Below are positions 10,927-22,876 of a DNA stretch of 27,006 bases, in pieces; position 1 is the first letter of the stretch; each line of letters begins with the position of its first letter. The DNA comes from Hofstenia miamia. Taxonomy: Eukaryota > Xenacoelomorpha > Acoela > Hofsteniidae. Location: NCBI GenBank assembly GCA_900660155.1, contig CABFPE010000037.1, positions 1,723,071 through 1,750,076 on the forward strand. Direction: 5' to 3'. The position numbers were made by a program, and so were the translations under genes. The notes beneath the pieces are model-generated. The model was given only the letters and a program-made list of their open reading frames with translations. It did no database searches and was not told where the DNA came from.

Positions 10927-11175
10927 CTGCAAACATTTCTTCGAAACTGTATTTCTATTCCGAAAATGGATGAAAATTTCAACAAAATTCAGTATTCAGC
11001 GCATTGTATAAGGTTTATCTTATCTTCCGAGGTTTATCTTTATCTTCCGAATAATTTGTCAGAAGTCACGAATTTAATCCAATCAAATTTCTCAGAGCCA
11101 TTTAACATATATATATATATCGAAATATTTTGAGGTTGTATCTTTATATCGTATTTACTCTATTGAACATTGGGA

Positions 11176-11424
11176 ATGCTTCACCCGAAAACAAAACCCA
11201 ACGTATATGGGGTAAAGGTTTACGTCTTCCTCGCTCATCAACCAATCCTGGTCGAATTCTTAATCATTAAAACACCTGTCGACAAAGTTATATCAGCAGA
11301 AACTACGAGATACTACTTCGATTCTAATTGTATTCAAGAAGCAACTAATATCATCGTTCATGGTCTAAGTAGACGCGAAAGAAGTCTTTATCCGCCAAAG
11401 AGATTATTCCAAATGATATTGTAA
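11176..11424 (+). CDS. coding-like open frame, 82 aa, unknown
   Basis: ATG at 11176 to TAA at 11422-11424. The translation has a balanced composition (for example KTPVDKVISAETTRYYFDSN and HGLSRRERSLYPPKRLFQ) and GC content near 40%, above the local level. A second frame over the first third is also open, so a frameshift or chance cannot be excluded. No family is recognised. It lies just right of a pair of (TA)n tracts (10908-10926 and about 11107-11120). Confidence 0.25.
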   Translation: MLHPKTKPNVYGVKVYVFLAHQPILVEFLIIKTPVDKVISAETTRYYFDSNCIQEATNIIVHGLSRRERSLYPPKRLFQMIL

Positions 11425-12494
11425 GGGGAGTATATATAACGTGATTGTACCACGAGTTTTGACTGACTGCACTCAATTTACTAACTGCATTTTCAAGAAA
11501 CAGCTTCAAAATACATAAGTCGCAAGGAGAATCGGAGAAAACGGAATAATCAATATAATGCATCGAACGATGAGAAGAGTACCTTATAAAAATTGGGTTA
11601 CGCACTACTCTAAAGTTATGACGCACTAAATGTTTACCAATTCATTTCCTTTAAATTGTCTTCATTGCGAGTGTTCTGGTTTTTTTAAAGTTCTAGGATC
11701 ATTTATTTATCAAAGTCGATAACTGGAGAATCGAAAGTCATTTGTACAGATATACATGTATATGGATTTTATTAATGCATTTAAACAAGTATCAATTTTA
11801 AAACATTGGTAAATCATACTAGAATTTAGTAAAATATTATAAAAATCAATCATCCAAAAAATCTCAATCAGTTCTTAATGTAGAAGATTCATTTTTTGTA
11901 TATTTAGTAAATTTTTCAAGCAAATTTAACTTACTATCCTTCAGAAAAATTATGCCTCGGAATCATATATGTCTAAAGTCTATAGTTCTTGCAACAATGT
12001 TAGCAAGAAATCGCTCGTGAACGTCTCAGTCAGCAAACGAATGCATTCATACCAATTGCTCGCTTAATTGGTATATTGTATGTTGGAAAACAAAGAAAAT
12101 ACTTAATGACATCAATTAAGTGTTCTGGGAATTCTAATGTAAGAATTGGTTTCATTAAATTATAAAGCCTTTGATAATAATTTGCGATGATTGGTAAAAA
12201 GTTGAATTCATTAAATTTAATGGCTGAGGTTTGAACTTCATAATTCGTTGATTGCAGACTTTAAAAGCGTTGTAATGCAAAAATAAATTAACCAACGCCG
12301 CAATGCTTTTTGTGTTAATGAATGAATACGTAAACATAAAATGAAAGCAATTAAAACTCTTGCGTAAAACTCACTAACATAAACAATACAAGTATGTATT
12401 ATACAAAGTGAAAAATTAAATTGTTCACTTTGTGCTACATACACATTCTATTTATTTGGAAAATTTTAAAATAAAATTTCGTGCTTGTAAAACT
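11425..12494. other. no gene recognised
   Basis: AT-rich, with overlapping short open frames on the minus strand that I take as chance. A small hairpin ACCAATT/AATTGGT lies at about 12050-12071. No larger structure seen. Confidence 0.4.
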
Positions 12495-12537
12495 ATGATG
12501 TCTTTTAAATGATTTTTTTTTGATATGACATTTTCGC
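12495..12537 (+). repeat. 43-bp direct repeat, copy 1
   Basis: Matches 13025-13067 in the same orientation at 40 of 43 positions. Both copies are preceded by GTGCTT about 14 bp upstream, suggesting the repeat was originally longer. Confidence 0.75.
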
Positions 12538-13024
12538 CTGTTCCTTGGAAGGATATAATCTGCAATTTTGTTAAACCCAAAGTGAGAACAAGATGTAAGA
12601 AGAAACCCTATAGCAAAAGAATAACTTTTAAAAAATCTCATATTTTTTAAAAAAATTCCATGACAATAAGAATAATATAATGTCTAAATTTTAATAAGTT
12701 ATCAAAACGATAGATAGAAATTTTAGCATAATATTTCAATTTGACAAAGCAAAATGATACTTGGACGCTCAAAGAGGATGCTTATGAACTTCATCAACTA
12801 CAAATAATTACAGAAGCTGTTGGTACGGAAATTGAATCAAATTGGTGAGCAGTGTGGTTAACAAGTTCTTTCTGCTGATCACAAAACCTGCAGTTAATCG
12901 ATGATATTAAATATTTTGTTTTGGGGTGACCCTTTGATAACTAGAACTGTGATTTTTGATAGACAAGTATTGTACTTTTTCATAAATCTATGGAATCATG
13001 CACCAATTTCGTGCTTTATTCTTG

Positions 13025-13067
13025 ATGATGTCTTCTAAATGATTTTACTTTGATATGACATTTTCGC
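13025..13067 (+). repeat. 43-bp direct repeat, copy 2
   Basis: ATGATGTCTTCTAAATGATT onward to ATGACATTTTCGC matches 12495-12537 with three differences, at a spacing of 530 bp. It is probably the recognisable core of a decayed repeat. Confidence 0.75.
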
Positions 13068-13218
13068 GCTAGCAAGATTCTGACATGCACCAATTACATT
13101 TAGTACTGCTTTCACATCTGTCCAAAACACATCCAAGTTCCGAAAAGTTGGCAATTTCTTGTAATGTCGTGTACCACTAATAATGACTAAAAAAATCGAA
13201 ATTCAGCCCTGAATGCAA

Positions 13219-13220
<2 letters not shown>

Positions 13221-13251
<31 letters not shown>
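13221..13251. repeat. (TA)n microsatellite
   Basis: About 31 bp of uninterrupted AT alternation, just before the sequence that flanks the assembly gap. Confidence 0.95.
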
Positions 13252-13255
<4 letters not shown>

Positions 13256-13264
13256 GGAGAAACT

Positions 13265-13562
13265 AAATTTAAGTATAAAGAAGTAATATAAAAANNNNNN
13301 NNNNNNNNNNNNNNNNNNNNNNNNNNNNNNNNNNNNNNNNNNNNNNNNNNNNNNNNNNNNNNNNNNNNNNNNNNNNNNNNNNNNNNNNNNNNNNNNNNNN
13401 NNNNNNNNNNNNNNNNNNNNNNNNNNNNNNNNNNNNNNNNNNNNNNNNNNNNNNNNNNNNNNNNNNNNNNNNNNNNNNNNNNNNNNNNNNNNNNNNNNNN
13501 NNNNNNNNNNNNNNNNNNNNNNNNNNNNNNNNAAATTTAAGTATAAAGAAGTAATATAAAAA
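13265..13562. other. assembly gap of 238 N with a 30-bp duplicated flank
   Basis: Bases 13295-13532 are N. The 30 bp immediately before the gap (13265-13294, AAATTTAAGTATAAAGAAGT onward) are repeated exactly right after it (13533-13562). This suggests that the two contigs overlap and that the gap size is not real. The tract next to it is (TA)n, a common cause of assembly breaks. Confidence 0.9.
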
Positions 13563-14229
13563 ACAAAAAACAATATGGTGACATATACCTCATAATTCAA
13601 AGGCGGTTACAGGGGGGGGGTAACTCTAAAATAAGAATAGTTTGTTAAAGTGGTGCAAAAAATTGGAAACCAAATTCATTTGTTCCTAAAATGTTGCCGC
13701 AAATTCAACAATATGGGCGGACTTCATCGACACGCACCTTCTCCAAAATTACAAGAAAAACGTCTGTGACTTCTCAAAACTCAGCACAATTTTTCGTAAT
13801 TTAAAAATGTCATTGATTTTAGCAAGATTTTTTGCATTTTGGGCTGTATGATTTTCTTGAATTTGTCAAAGTTTTCTACAAAATTTGACGACATTCATAA
13901 TTGTATGTAAACGTTTTGTACATTACTTGATTCTATATCATTAAAAATGCACTAAAAATTTCTCATTTGTAGTGCACAATAAAATCATATAAATTGAAAT
14001 ACATAATGTATTCAATTTAGTGCATATTTCCGTGAAAAATATTACACAAAAATACGGTTTTTTCTAAAAATTAACCTATTTTGTTGAAGAATTTGATACA
14101 ATATCACGCAATTGCCCACTATCAATATTACTACTTTGGGCTAAAACAATGAAATAATTAAAATCTATAAAAATTTCTGTTGGGTCTTGCGATGCACAAA
14201 TAGAATATTTACATTTTTGGACCCAGTAA
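13563..14229. other. no gene recognised; short G run
   Basis: Contains a run of nine G at 13612-13620 between GTTAC and GTAAC-like flanks; otherwise AT-rich sequence without a sustained open frame. Confidence 0.4.
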
Positions 14230-14954
14230 ATGATGAAGTTCAAGCTGTTCAAGCATAGTTTTGATTTTTACCCAGCCGTATTACTAAATTATGCACTTAG
14301 CATTTTATTTTCCATTGGGCCACCTTTAAAAAATATTTTTGTATTCGCCGACATAATTATATCATATTTCATCAACCAGGTAATTGAACACTATTCCCGA
14401 TACATTGACATGAGCTTGTTGGCTGCTCTTAGGTTCAATCCGCTAATGAATGTACAAATCACTCTCTATCATTGAGCGGTAAAAAATGTCAATTGTGCTA
14501 AGTGAAGATAACGTTTTACAAATTGGGATTTGATTGGTTGGCTGCTATCGCATAAAATTGATAAGAAACAAATTCACTCTGCAACTGTTAGAAAGAATCA
14601 AAGTGATCATAATTTATAACCATTGCATATTTTTTACAGGTAATTCGTACAACCAATAACTTAACAAAGGAAGCAATTCTCCTCGACGTCACATTATGTA
14701 TATCTGCTAAATCAATAGTTTTGCTTAATCAACCTCCTTACATAAAAGTTGCTGTGATTTGGTGTAAATATAATGATTTTAAATATAGATTTTTACATTT
14801 CACGAGCCTAGGATTACAAAGTTCTAAATGCATTTTGAGTAGATTTGAGAAAACAGTAGTTGAAAGTTTGGAATTAAGTGTCCAAATCAAAATGATATTT
14901 TTTATATCTTTTCTTGTTGGTCAAGATAATCAGTGTACAAATGAACATTTTTAA
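14230..14954 (+). CDS. possible two-exon gene model, 154 aa, unknown (14230-14379 and 14640-14954)
   Basis: The first open frame starts ATGATG at 14230; at 14377-14380 it reads CAG followed by GTAATT, a good splice donor. At 14631-14639 TTTTTACAG is a good acceptor, after which a 105-codon frame runs to TAA at 14952-14954. Joining them removes a 260-bp intron and keeps the frame (phase 0), giving 50 plus 104 residues. The first part is hydrophobic (for example NYALSILFSIGPPLKNIFVF); the second contains LLNQPPYIKVAVIWCKY and a C-terminal hydrophobic stretch. I recognise no domain. A frame of this length is about what chance gives once in 27 kb of such DNA, so only the matched splice signals raise it above background. 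Confidence 0.25.
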
Positions 14955-15305
14955 TGAAATTTTAATATCAATTACTTTTCTATAAGAGTAAGATAAAAAA
15001 ATTGTTTTCAGATAGAACTTGATAACTCCAAAATATTAGGTTTATGTTTAGAATTACAATATTTTATTTGCAATTTTGTAAGAAAATGTTGAACAAGACA
15101 AAAATATGAATTTGTTACAAACTATAAATAAAATAAATAAAAATAACAACAAAAAAAACTTTGTAACATTGTTTATCACTATTTGATTAATGACAAAGAT
15201 AACGAGATTTTATATGGATATTTAAAAATTTTTTCAAAACATCGCAAGTTTATTAACATTTATTGTTAAATGAAAGAGAGCAAAACTTATAAAAATAGGA
15301 TTTGA

Positions 15306-15581
15306 CAAATACATAATATAAGAAAACATGGTAGAATTTACATTAAAAAATATATTTTGTTATCATATGCAGTAAACCTCCCATTCGAACTTTGTAATTC
15401 TAGGCAAGCGATATGTTTAGCATTAGATGACATGGGTAAATATATACAAAAGCATTTTCTGCTAGAATCAGTTCGCTGCACACATCATTTGTAGCATGAC
15501 AAAAACGCACGTCGTATTCTACCAAATAACAAAATCGATGCTAGTAAGCATAGAGGTAACCGTTATGTTTATCCAGTTTAG
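15306..15581 (+). pseudogene. possible decayed coding fragment, unknown
   Basis: One frame is open for about 62 codons to a TAG at 15492-15494 and then for 28 more codons to a TAG at 15579-15581. The translation is unusually protein-like, for example CLALDDMGKYIQKHFLLESV before the first stop and HDKNARRILPNNKIDASKHR after it. The region is also somewhat GC-richer than its surroundings. No family is recognised, no start codon is obvious, and the evidence is composition only. Confidence 0.2.
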
Positions 15582-16797
15582 CGTTTGTTGCTATTTCGAA
15601 GTCTATAATCAGAGGGAGTATAGTATGTAAAGTTTTGCTGCTGAAACGGGCAGGAGAACATGAAGCTTGACAATATAAGTGAACATAATCTTTGTTAGCA
15701 CAAGTTGAGAAAAAATACGAAATTTACTAAATTTTAAAGAATTCCACATTGTTGATGTTAAATATCGGATGAAATACGAAATAAAATAACAAAATTTAGG
15801 AGTTAGCGATTGTTACATCTAATTTGGTTAATTCATAAAAATACTTAAATGACAATGCAAATACCAAGGAGTAAAGTCTATATTTGAAATAAATGTCATG
15901 ATAATGTGTTGTCTGGAGACTGTATGCCTCCTTAGGGCTATTTATAACGGTCTATGTCACGTCAAATGAGAAAAAATTAATTAATTGGAAAACCATAAGT
16001 CGCTTATAAGCTAATTTACAATATTGCCTCTGATTGGCTGACGAAATTTAATTTCCAAATACGTCCAATCTTTACATAGATGACAAATGCATTTCTGATA
16101 ATATTCTGAGAGCTTTTAAAAAGTTGTACATTTAAACAGTTAATCCACTTTTATACAATAAATTGTGTTAAAATAAGTCAAAGTTTTAATAAATGTACTC
16201 GGCTTTTTATATAATAAACAATTAACTTTAACTATCTTAAATCCTTGGTCATAAACTTATTTAATTGAAGTCCATTTCATCCAAGCTGTTTAAAATTTAG
16301 TCGAAAATGTTGAGAAATAGAATAGCAAGTGACCATGTGAGTGAAAGGCTCCGCGATTTTTTTTAAATGTATCGAAAAAATATACACAAAAAAGCATTTA
16401 AAGACCTTAGTTTTTAAATTTTTTACCGAACTTTTTTTGATTTAATAAAAAAGGCAAGTTTGAAAAGTCGACGAGGGACACTCCACCTTATCAAACTGTC
16501 AACAAAGACTATAAAAAATAGACTTTCCATAAAAAGTATAGAACTGTTAGATTAATTGATCAAATACGAAACGACATGCGGAAATTCAAGTTACTTAATA
16601 TTTAATTGTGTACACCTATAGTGTAATTTTAATCTTTCTTTTAACATGTGCTTAGTGTAGCTTAGTTTGTAGAACTTGTACATATGTATATAATTTATTG
16701 TTGTACATTGGGCAAATCAAAATTTATATTGTACAAATACAAACGAAATAAAGCTATTAAGAGTTATTGATTGTTGACAATTGACCTAGCGTTAAAA
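15582..16797. other. no gene recognised
   Basis: AT-rich, frequent stops in all frames, no clear repeat structure seen. Confidence 0.4.
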
Positions 16798-16844
16798 ATT
16801 GATAATTGATTGATTTAGCTGCCACATTCAATTCAATTATCAAT
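16798..16844. repeat. AATTGAT-rich hairpin, with related motif at about 17320-17350
   Basis: ATTGATAATTGATTGA (16798-16813) faces TCAATTCAATTATCAAT (16828-16844); twelve bases pair perfectly and the rest nearly so. A direct version, ATTGATTGATAATTGA, recurs near 17335, so the roughly 550 bp between may be one decayed element whose ends carry this motif. Termini and target-site duplications could not be defined. Confidence 0.4.
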
Positions 16845-17630
16845 TAGCAGTTATTGCGAGGCGCTCTTTAGGAGGTACATTCCAATTTTGTGCCAAAAAA
16901 CTTAGGCTAAAATGGTGATTTAAACAAAAAGCCTTAGAGAAATATATATTGTAAAACTTAACCATATAAATATCAATTTACATGATTTTATACATCGCCC
17001 ACCTTAAATTTCTTGATGGCTTTGTGAAACTCAACATCAAAAATGTATACAAAAGACCCTTTTCCAAAAATTGAGAAATTCTCAAAAAGAGAGTTGGCCT
17101 ACGACCCCTTTCCACCTTAATCCCGCCAGATATCCAACGTTAATGTTTTTTGATTCAACTAACAACACCCCTCGTGAAAATGTACACGGTCTAAACCCTA
17201 AGCTTAAACTTAAGCACTTATAAACCAAGATCGGTTGGTTGTATCGTATTCTTTGAAAATAAGTTTTTGAAAAAAAAAAGGTTTCTAGCTATCAATAATA
17301 AATAATTGATAAGTGACGTAGCAGGGTAATAATTGATTGATAATTGACTGTCTCTTGTAAATTGAAGTCCAAAGAGACTAAAAAGTATTTGACAAACGAT
17401 GACTTTACTTTGAATTTAGTTTTCTGATTATTCCCCTTGTCTACATTAGAGTTATTTGTTCAACAGAATTTACACGATTTATTACAATTTTAAATAGTGT
17501 AAATTTACGACTAAATCATTAAGTGTAATAATTTTATAAAAATATTGTAAGCAGTTTCCCAATTTCTTAATATTGAAAAACCAAAATTATTCTAGATTCA
17601 TTCTGCTGAAGTATATTGTAACTAAATTGA

Positions 17631-17756
17631 ATTTGAGTGATAATTACGTGCTATTATTAGTGACTTTGTGCTTCATGCAAAACCATATGCTAAAATGAAA
17701 TTAATTTAAAATTTAAAGCATTTAAAGATATTTGTGCATGGTAAACATTAAAGAAA
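17631..17756 (+). repeat. 126-bp exact direct repeat, copy 1
   Basis: Starts ATTTGAGTGATAATTACGTG and ends CATTAAAGAAA. The identical copy is at 18750-18875. The lack of any substitution in non-coding DNA implies a very recent duplication, gene conversion or mis-assembly. Confidence 0.95.
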
Positions 17757-18186
17757 AGTGGAAAACGTACTCTTCCTTTATTAAGTCGAAAAAAGGATTT
17801 TGAAAAGCAGGAATGGAACGAGTATTCGCCTTCGAAATTTCAAATATTCAAATAACTTTGATTTCAAAGAAAAACATCAGAAAAAACGAAGGCATAAAAA
17901 TTCTCGTATAAATATAAAATTATTGCTGTTTTACTAACTTGTTCTGCTATATTTTGTTATTTTAAGCAGGAATACTTGTGTAAAACTTTGATTTGATTCT
18001 TTCAATGGCTTACACATACATTGATATTATCGAACAAAACGGAAAACACTGAGACAGTTAACTCAACCCCTACACGGTACCGGAAAATCACACATGAACG
18101 CAGATTAACAAATAAATCAAAAATAGAAAAAGGCGAGAAAAAAGACTTCTCATAATAATTTTAGAACTTTCTTAAGTTTCAAGAAT

Positions 18187-18238
18187 CCAGTATTGAACTT
18201 TCTTACAATATTGATATGTTGAGCACTACTTTCTTATA
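18187..18238 (+). repeat. dispersed motif related to 25897-25952
   Basis: Begins CCAGTATTGAACTTTCTTA and ends CTTTCTTATA. It is roughly three-quarters similar to the subterminal region inside the hAT-style terminus at 25897-25952 (CCAGTATTGAAACTTTCTTA). It is possibly a relic of the same transposon family. Confidence 0.35.
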
Positions 18239-18749
18239 AACCAAAGCATATAATAAATAACTTGTAATTTGTTTAATCAAATAACATTTCAACACCCTTT
18301 CAAATCATATAACCTGTTAAATCGAATCTATTATAATACAAATATATGTCTGATATTTTTTCTCCAAACATTCTGCAAACAAGCAAATTATTTAACAATT
18401 GCATCTACTAAACTAAATTATCCATGATTACACTTGAAGTAAGTTAATAAAAACAGGTAATAACGGTATTTAATTGTTCCCTTGCCGATTCCGAATTCAC
18501 ATTGTTGTTTATTTACTTTAGGAGAAGAGCTAAGCCAACCTCAAAGGGAATCCTACTTTTGTTTAAAGTCAAGAAAGTGATTAACAAATTAATATACATA
18601 AAATCTTTTCTTGTCTTTGGTGATGCGGAAATATTTATTTAATTGTCAACATAGCATGCTATTATTTTGGAAATTTTATATTGCTAAATTACAATTCGGT
18701 GAATCGCTGACATTTTTACTGCTGGGAGCATTTTGAGCAAATCAATTGG

Positions 18750-18875
18750 ATTTGAGTGATAATTACGTGCTATTATTAGTGACTTTGTGCTTCATGCAAA
18801 ACCATATGCTAAAATGAAATTAATTTAAAATTTAAAGCATTTAAAGATATTTGTGCATGGTAAACATTAAAGAAA
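18750..18875 (+). repeat. 126-bp exact direct repeat, copy 2
   Basis: Identical over 126 bp to 17631-17756, which lies 1119 bp upstream in the same orientation. Homology ends abruptly on both sides, so this is a short segmental duplication or an assembly artefact rather than a long repeat. It contains no coding sequence. Confidence 0.95.
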
Positions 18876-19534
18876 TTAATTTGATGAGTAATTGCTTAAG
18901 AGCGTAACAAATTCTGACATTTTAACATCCTACATAAAATATGATTATAAGACGTAGAATTCTACATTCCACATAAATGTTCATATACATGATATATTTC
19001 AAAATGTTTGACTTACTAACTAGGAAATAGTTCACAAAATTCAGTTGAAAACTTTTCTACACTATATGAATAGAATTGAAGGACGTTGGAATATTGAGAT
19101 CAAAATTATAATACTATGGATTTTCGGAAAAAGGGAAATAAATCTATAGATGGAACATATTCACATATTCAAACATATCAGACTTCTCGAAGATCCGAGT
19201 TTTTGAAGAGTTGACGAGAGCCTAGCTTGATCAGAGTAGTAGTTATACAACTACCACAAAAAGAGCTTTTTTTAAACGAAGATAGTTAATTTGGTCATGG
19301 AACATATTCTCAATTTCTCACTCAATACATCTTTCAGATAATTTTATTTTAGCAACGATTATTCTATATTAATAAGAATGGTATTTAAAAAAACTTCCAC
19401 TATGAGTGGTTTTTCGACATAAGGACATGAGTATTCTCTACTTAAAAGAATATATTAAATATAATTAACTGGAATTGCTCAAATTTATGTTTAAACTATT
19501 ACAGCCAAACTTAGCTATTTTATTTGTACGACAA

Positions 19535-19535
<1 letters not shown>
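18876..19535. other. no gene recognised
   Basis: AT-rich sequence between the second 126-bp repeat and the (TA)n tract; no sustained open frame or structured repeat seen. Confidence 0.4.
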
Positions 19536-19579
<44 letters not shown>

Positions 19580-19599
19580 TATATATATATATATATATA
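19536..19599. repeat. (TA)n microsatellite, about 64 bp
   Basis: Alternating TA interrupted once by a TTAA. Its right part is a perfect palindrome able to extrude a cruciform. It is the longest of several (TA)n tracts in the window. Confidence 0.95.
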
Positions 19600-20044
19600 C
19601 TTCACTCAAACCTACCACATCGGACAGAAACGATAAAGTCGATTGCGGTTTAGTTTAAATTTACCCTCCATCTTCAATAACTTAAACTTCAATTGATCAC
19701 GGTAACTGATGTTATGCTTTTAAACGAATTGCAACATACACCTTAGAATCGAGTAATCCTTAAGAATTATGCGTGAAGAGGAAATTGGATATATCTCTTG
19801 ATCACAAATTTTAATGATTTCATGCAATAATATTTAACCAGGGATTCTTCAGAGTCATGCATGGCAAAGACTTTTTGCCAACACTTGACAATGTACATTG
19901 ACCTAAAAGACGCTTCAAGTTTTCTTATTTATAATCCTCTGGCTACTTGTCTTGAATGTGAATATTCTCCTTACTCCATTTTGTAGCTATATAAATAGAG
20001 ATTATTTTTGATGATACGGGGAAGTATTCCAGAATTATTGTTAA

Positions 20045-20349
20045 TAGAGGTGTGCGCGGTGCGGATTCGGCCGCGGTTAACCGCGGTGCGGTTAAACTGC
20101 AGCAGCCACGTGCAGTGTCCGTAGCTGCCAATTTTCACAAACCAATTGAATTTTGTAGTGCCACCTAGGGATAACTAATGTTTTGAATATATTGTTTCTT
20201 TAATTACATCGATTTACTTAGTTGAAATAAATTCAAAGTTAACTCATTATTGTTTTTTGCGGTGCGGTTGGGAGTAGATTCCTTGCGGTGCGGATAAGAA
20301 AATTCGCTTGCGGTGCGGGTATATGAAACTGTACCCGCGCACACCTCTG
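20045..20349. mobile_element. non-autonomous hAT element, 305 bp, GCGGTGCGG-rich, perfect 8-bp TSD
   Basis: Starts TAGAGGTGTGCGCGG and ends, read on the other strand, CAGAGGTGTGCGCGG, so 14 of 15 terminal bases match; both fit the hAT end rule (T/C)A(A/G)NG. It is flanked by a perfect 8-bp duplication ATTGTTAA (20037-20044 and 20350-20357). GCGGTGCGG occurs at least four times in direct orientation near both ends, and a palindromic CCGCGGTTAACCGCGG lies near the left end. No coding capacity: the open frames here follow the motif repeats. The GC-rich ends contrast sharply with the AT-rich core. Confidence 0.9.
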
Positions 20350-20357
20350 ATTGTTAA

Positions 20358-22199
20358 TCTCTAGCAGCTTTTGGAATATTTCGTACAGATTTGCCACTGC
20401 CCGTCTTTTCACTGCTTCAATTTGTCTTGGCGTACGCACATTACACACTACTTCGACAACTATTCCATATCTCTAACTGCAAGTGTACACCGTTCTTTAT
20501 CTTCATCAAAACGAGGTAAATAATTGTTCGAGGTAATTAAGCAGAAAATTTGGAAACAATTTCTCTCAAATAACAAAGTATTTTATGATAAAATTGATTA
20601 AAATCCAATTCAATCACTATGCAGTACTACGTATACACATTCTTATAAGAGACGTTTTATTGAGTGCATTCATGCGATTCTACAATAAACATAAACGCAA
20701 CACTGAAAATTGTAATGGAAAAGGTATGATTGACTTCATATAGCAGGTAAACAACTGTCATTAATGATTGAAAAAAATAAATGGTTAATATTACAACAAC
20801 TTTTAAATTATGAACAGAATTTAGAGAAGAGGCCTCCAAAATATTGCAACAAGTGATATTTTCGTAATTTATAACTAAATTCGACCATTAAACAAAAATA
20901 GTTTAGAATTTCAAATATTTCCACATGAACTAGAATTATATTAGCCATTTTTCCATTTTTAAGAAGTTTCCATTCTGTGTAACAAATAGTCATATTGTTT
21001 TTAAATTAATTTATTGGAAATGCTGTAAAATATCGTTTTAACTTGATGCCTTACCTTTAAAAATGGTGGCAGTTGATTTCTAGTCAAGTTTACTTTTATG
21101 ATTAACACGAACAATTCTGTAAAAAAAGTTTTGGATCTTACTTCTTAAACAGTATGAAACAGTGCCTCAACTTGTTGCAAAATACAACTACCTCGCATAC
21201 ATGTTAAAATGTTCAATTCATCTTCGTGCATTCAAATTAACCTCGTAACACGCCTATTCAGTTGCATGGTCTCTCAAATCCATTCTTTAAGCAAAACCTC
21301 ATACCATAATGATATCGCCTTTAAGCTTATTTTTGGAACAAAGCTTAGGCTAACCTAAAAAATATTTCTTCATGTGAATCTTCAAATTTTACTTGTTTAC
21401 AAAAGGTAATTAACTCAAAACTTCAAATTAATTGTGTTTCATCTACCTACAGAATTAAAGTTGTTGAACTTGCTGAAAATTTCGTCAATTTTGTTTTTTG
21501 ATAATAATGTATCTCTGCGAACCATATCTATTGAGATAAAATTAACTGCCGTGAAGTTCACTACATCATTTTATAAAAAAGTGTTGCTTAAATTGAAAGC
21601 AAGTCATTTTGCGAGAAAAGTTTCATACTTTAATCAGCATTCCTAATAATGTATCTATCATCTTCTCGCTTTACTAGGCTTTAACTTTACAGATGTGTGA
21701 TCTTCTTTCTATTAACAATAATCAATAATTTCAAGAATGCTTAGACTCTTACCAACACATCAAGACCTCTCTCAGATATTTTTTGCTTGGAAATTCATGA
21801 TTTTTAAAGGCCTTCATTCCCATTGAAAATAAAGTAAAACATTTAAAAGATGTTGCAACACTTTTGAACCTATTCACCAAATGGTAACCTTACTTAAAAA
21901 TATGATGTAAGAAAGTCTATTTACCTTGTACATTACTTATGGATATTTTGATGAAGATAAACAATATTTAGATAAAAATTCAGTTATTTAATTAACATTA
22001 AGATGTTGTACTACTCTTGAACGGGATTGTATGACATAAACTTTTATGGACATATGCACCGTGTTTTGTGAAAAATTGTCACACTACGGACTAAAATTAT
22101 GAATTAAAAACAGATTTCACAATTCAACTAACATTTTTACAAATGTTTGCAATTTGCTTTATTGGTAGTCTAAAATGGGAAAGTATTCAACAATAAACA
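20358..22199. other. no gene or element recognised
   Basis: AT-rich sequence with scattered short open frames. One possible splice acceptor (CTACCTACAG ending at about 21451) precedes open sequence up to 21646, but frame and composition do not make a case for an exon. Confidence 0.45.
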
Positions 22200-22292
22200 T
22201 CGTGGATAAGAAGGGCTACATCATCTTGTAGAATCCCTTCAACCAAATCGGAAGATGATCTACTGCCCTTTGATGAGGTTGCCGCAATTTAA
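22200..22292 (+). other. GC-richer coding-like fragment, unknown
   Basis: A patch of higher GC content is open in frame from 22200 to a TAA at 22290-22292 and would encode a segment ending KSEDDLLPFDEVAAI. The opposite strand is also open over most of it, so strand and coding status are uncertain. There is no start codon and no clear splice acceptor. It may be a remnant of a transposon or gene exon. Confidence 0.15.
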
Positions 22293-22562
22293 TTATAGTA
22301 AACAGACAGGAATCGGGAGTGTGATAGCTTCATTAGACAGATAGACTATTAACCGATACGTTTAAAATTCATGTTGGTAAATAACACAATTCAGCCAGTG
22401 TATATATGTTATAGAAATATTGTGCAATTTGGCGGGTTGTCGTTGGGCTTACGATTAGATTTGGTATTCTTTCAATAAATAGATGAAATATCTAAATATT
22501 CTAGAGCTTTCACGAACCTAGGTAAGTACAATAGCAATTTAATAAATTCACTGAGTCTAACT

Positions 22563-22876
22563 CAGACTCTTCAACGAGCCGAAGTTTCTGAGCTCGGCTC
22601 GGCACGCCAATAAAATCTTTCAATGAGGCTCGTTTCAGCTCGATATTTTTTTTAAAAATATTGCGCTCTCAAAATTGTTTACATGGCTCTTCCCATTATG
22701 TAATAAACATTTCTAAAATTAGATTATAAGAAAGGCATATTGAATGAAAAAATGAGAAAAATCTGAATAATCAAATTAACAAGCACTACTATAAAGTTGC
22801 TTTTCTTAAAAACAACTCGTTTTGGGCTCGTTATATATCCAATACTCTGCTCAAGCTCGGCTCATTGACAAGTCTG
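22563..22876. mobile_element. non-autonomous hAT-like element, 314 bp, GAGCTCGGCTCG-rich ends
   Basis: The left end is CAGACTCTTCAACGAGCCGA and the right end read on the other strand is CAGACTTGTCAATGAGCCGA (17 of 20 identical). The flanks GTCTAACT (22555-22562) and ATCTAATT (22877-22884) match at 6 of 8 positions, the two differences being transitions, which fits a degraded 8-bp target-site duplication. Both subterminal regions repeat a GGCTCG/CGAGC motif. Older than the 25044 element judging by its divergence. Non-coding. Confidence 0.75.

Noticed and set aside
11351..11626. Minus-strand 91-codon frame
   Set aside because: It begins at a GTG rather than ATG and overlaps the more protein-like plus-strand frame at 11176-11424.
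13187..13600. Minus-strand frame of 137 codons
   Set aside because: It is open only because it spans the N gap; the remaining residues come from the TA tract.
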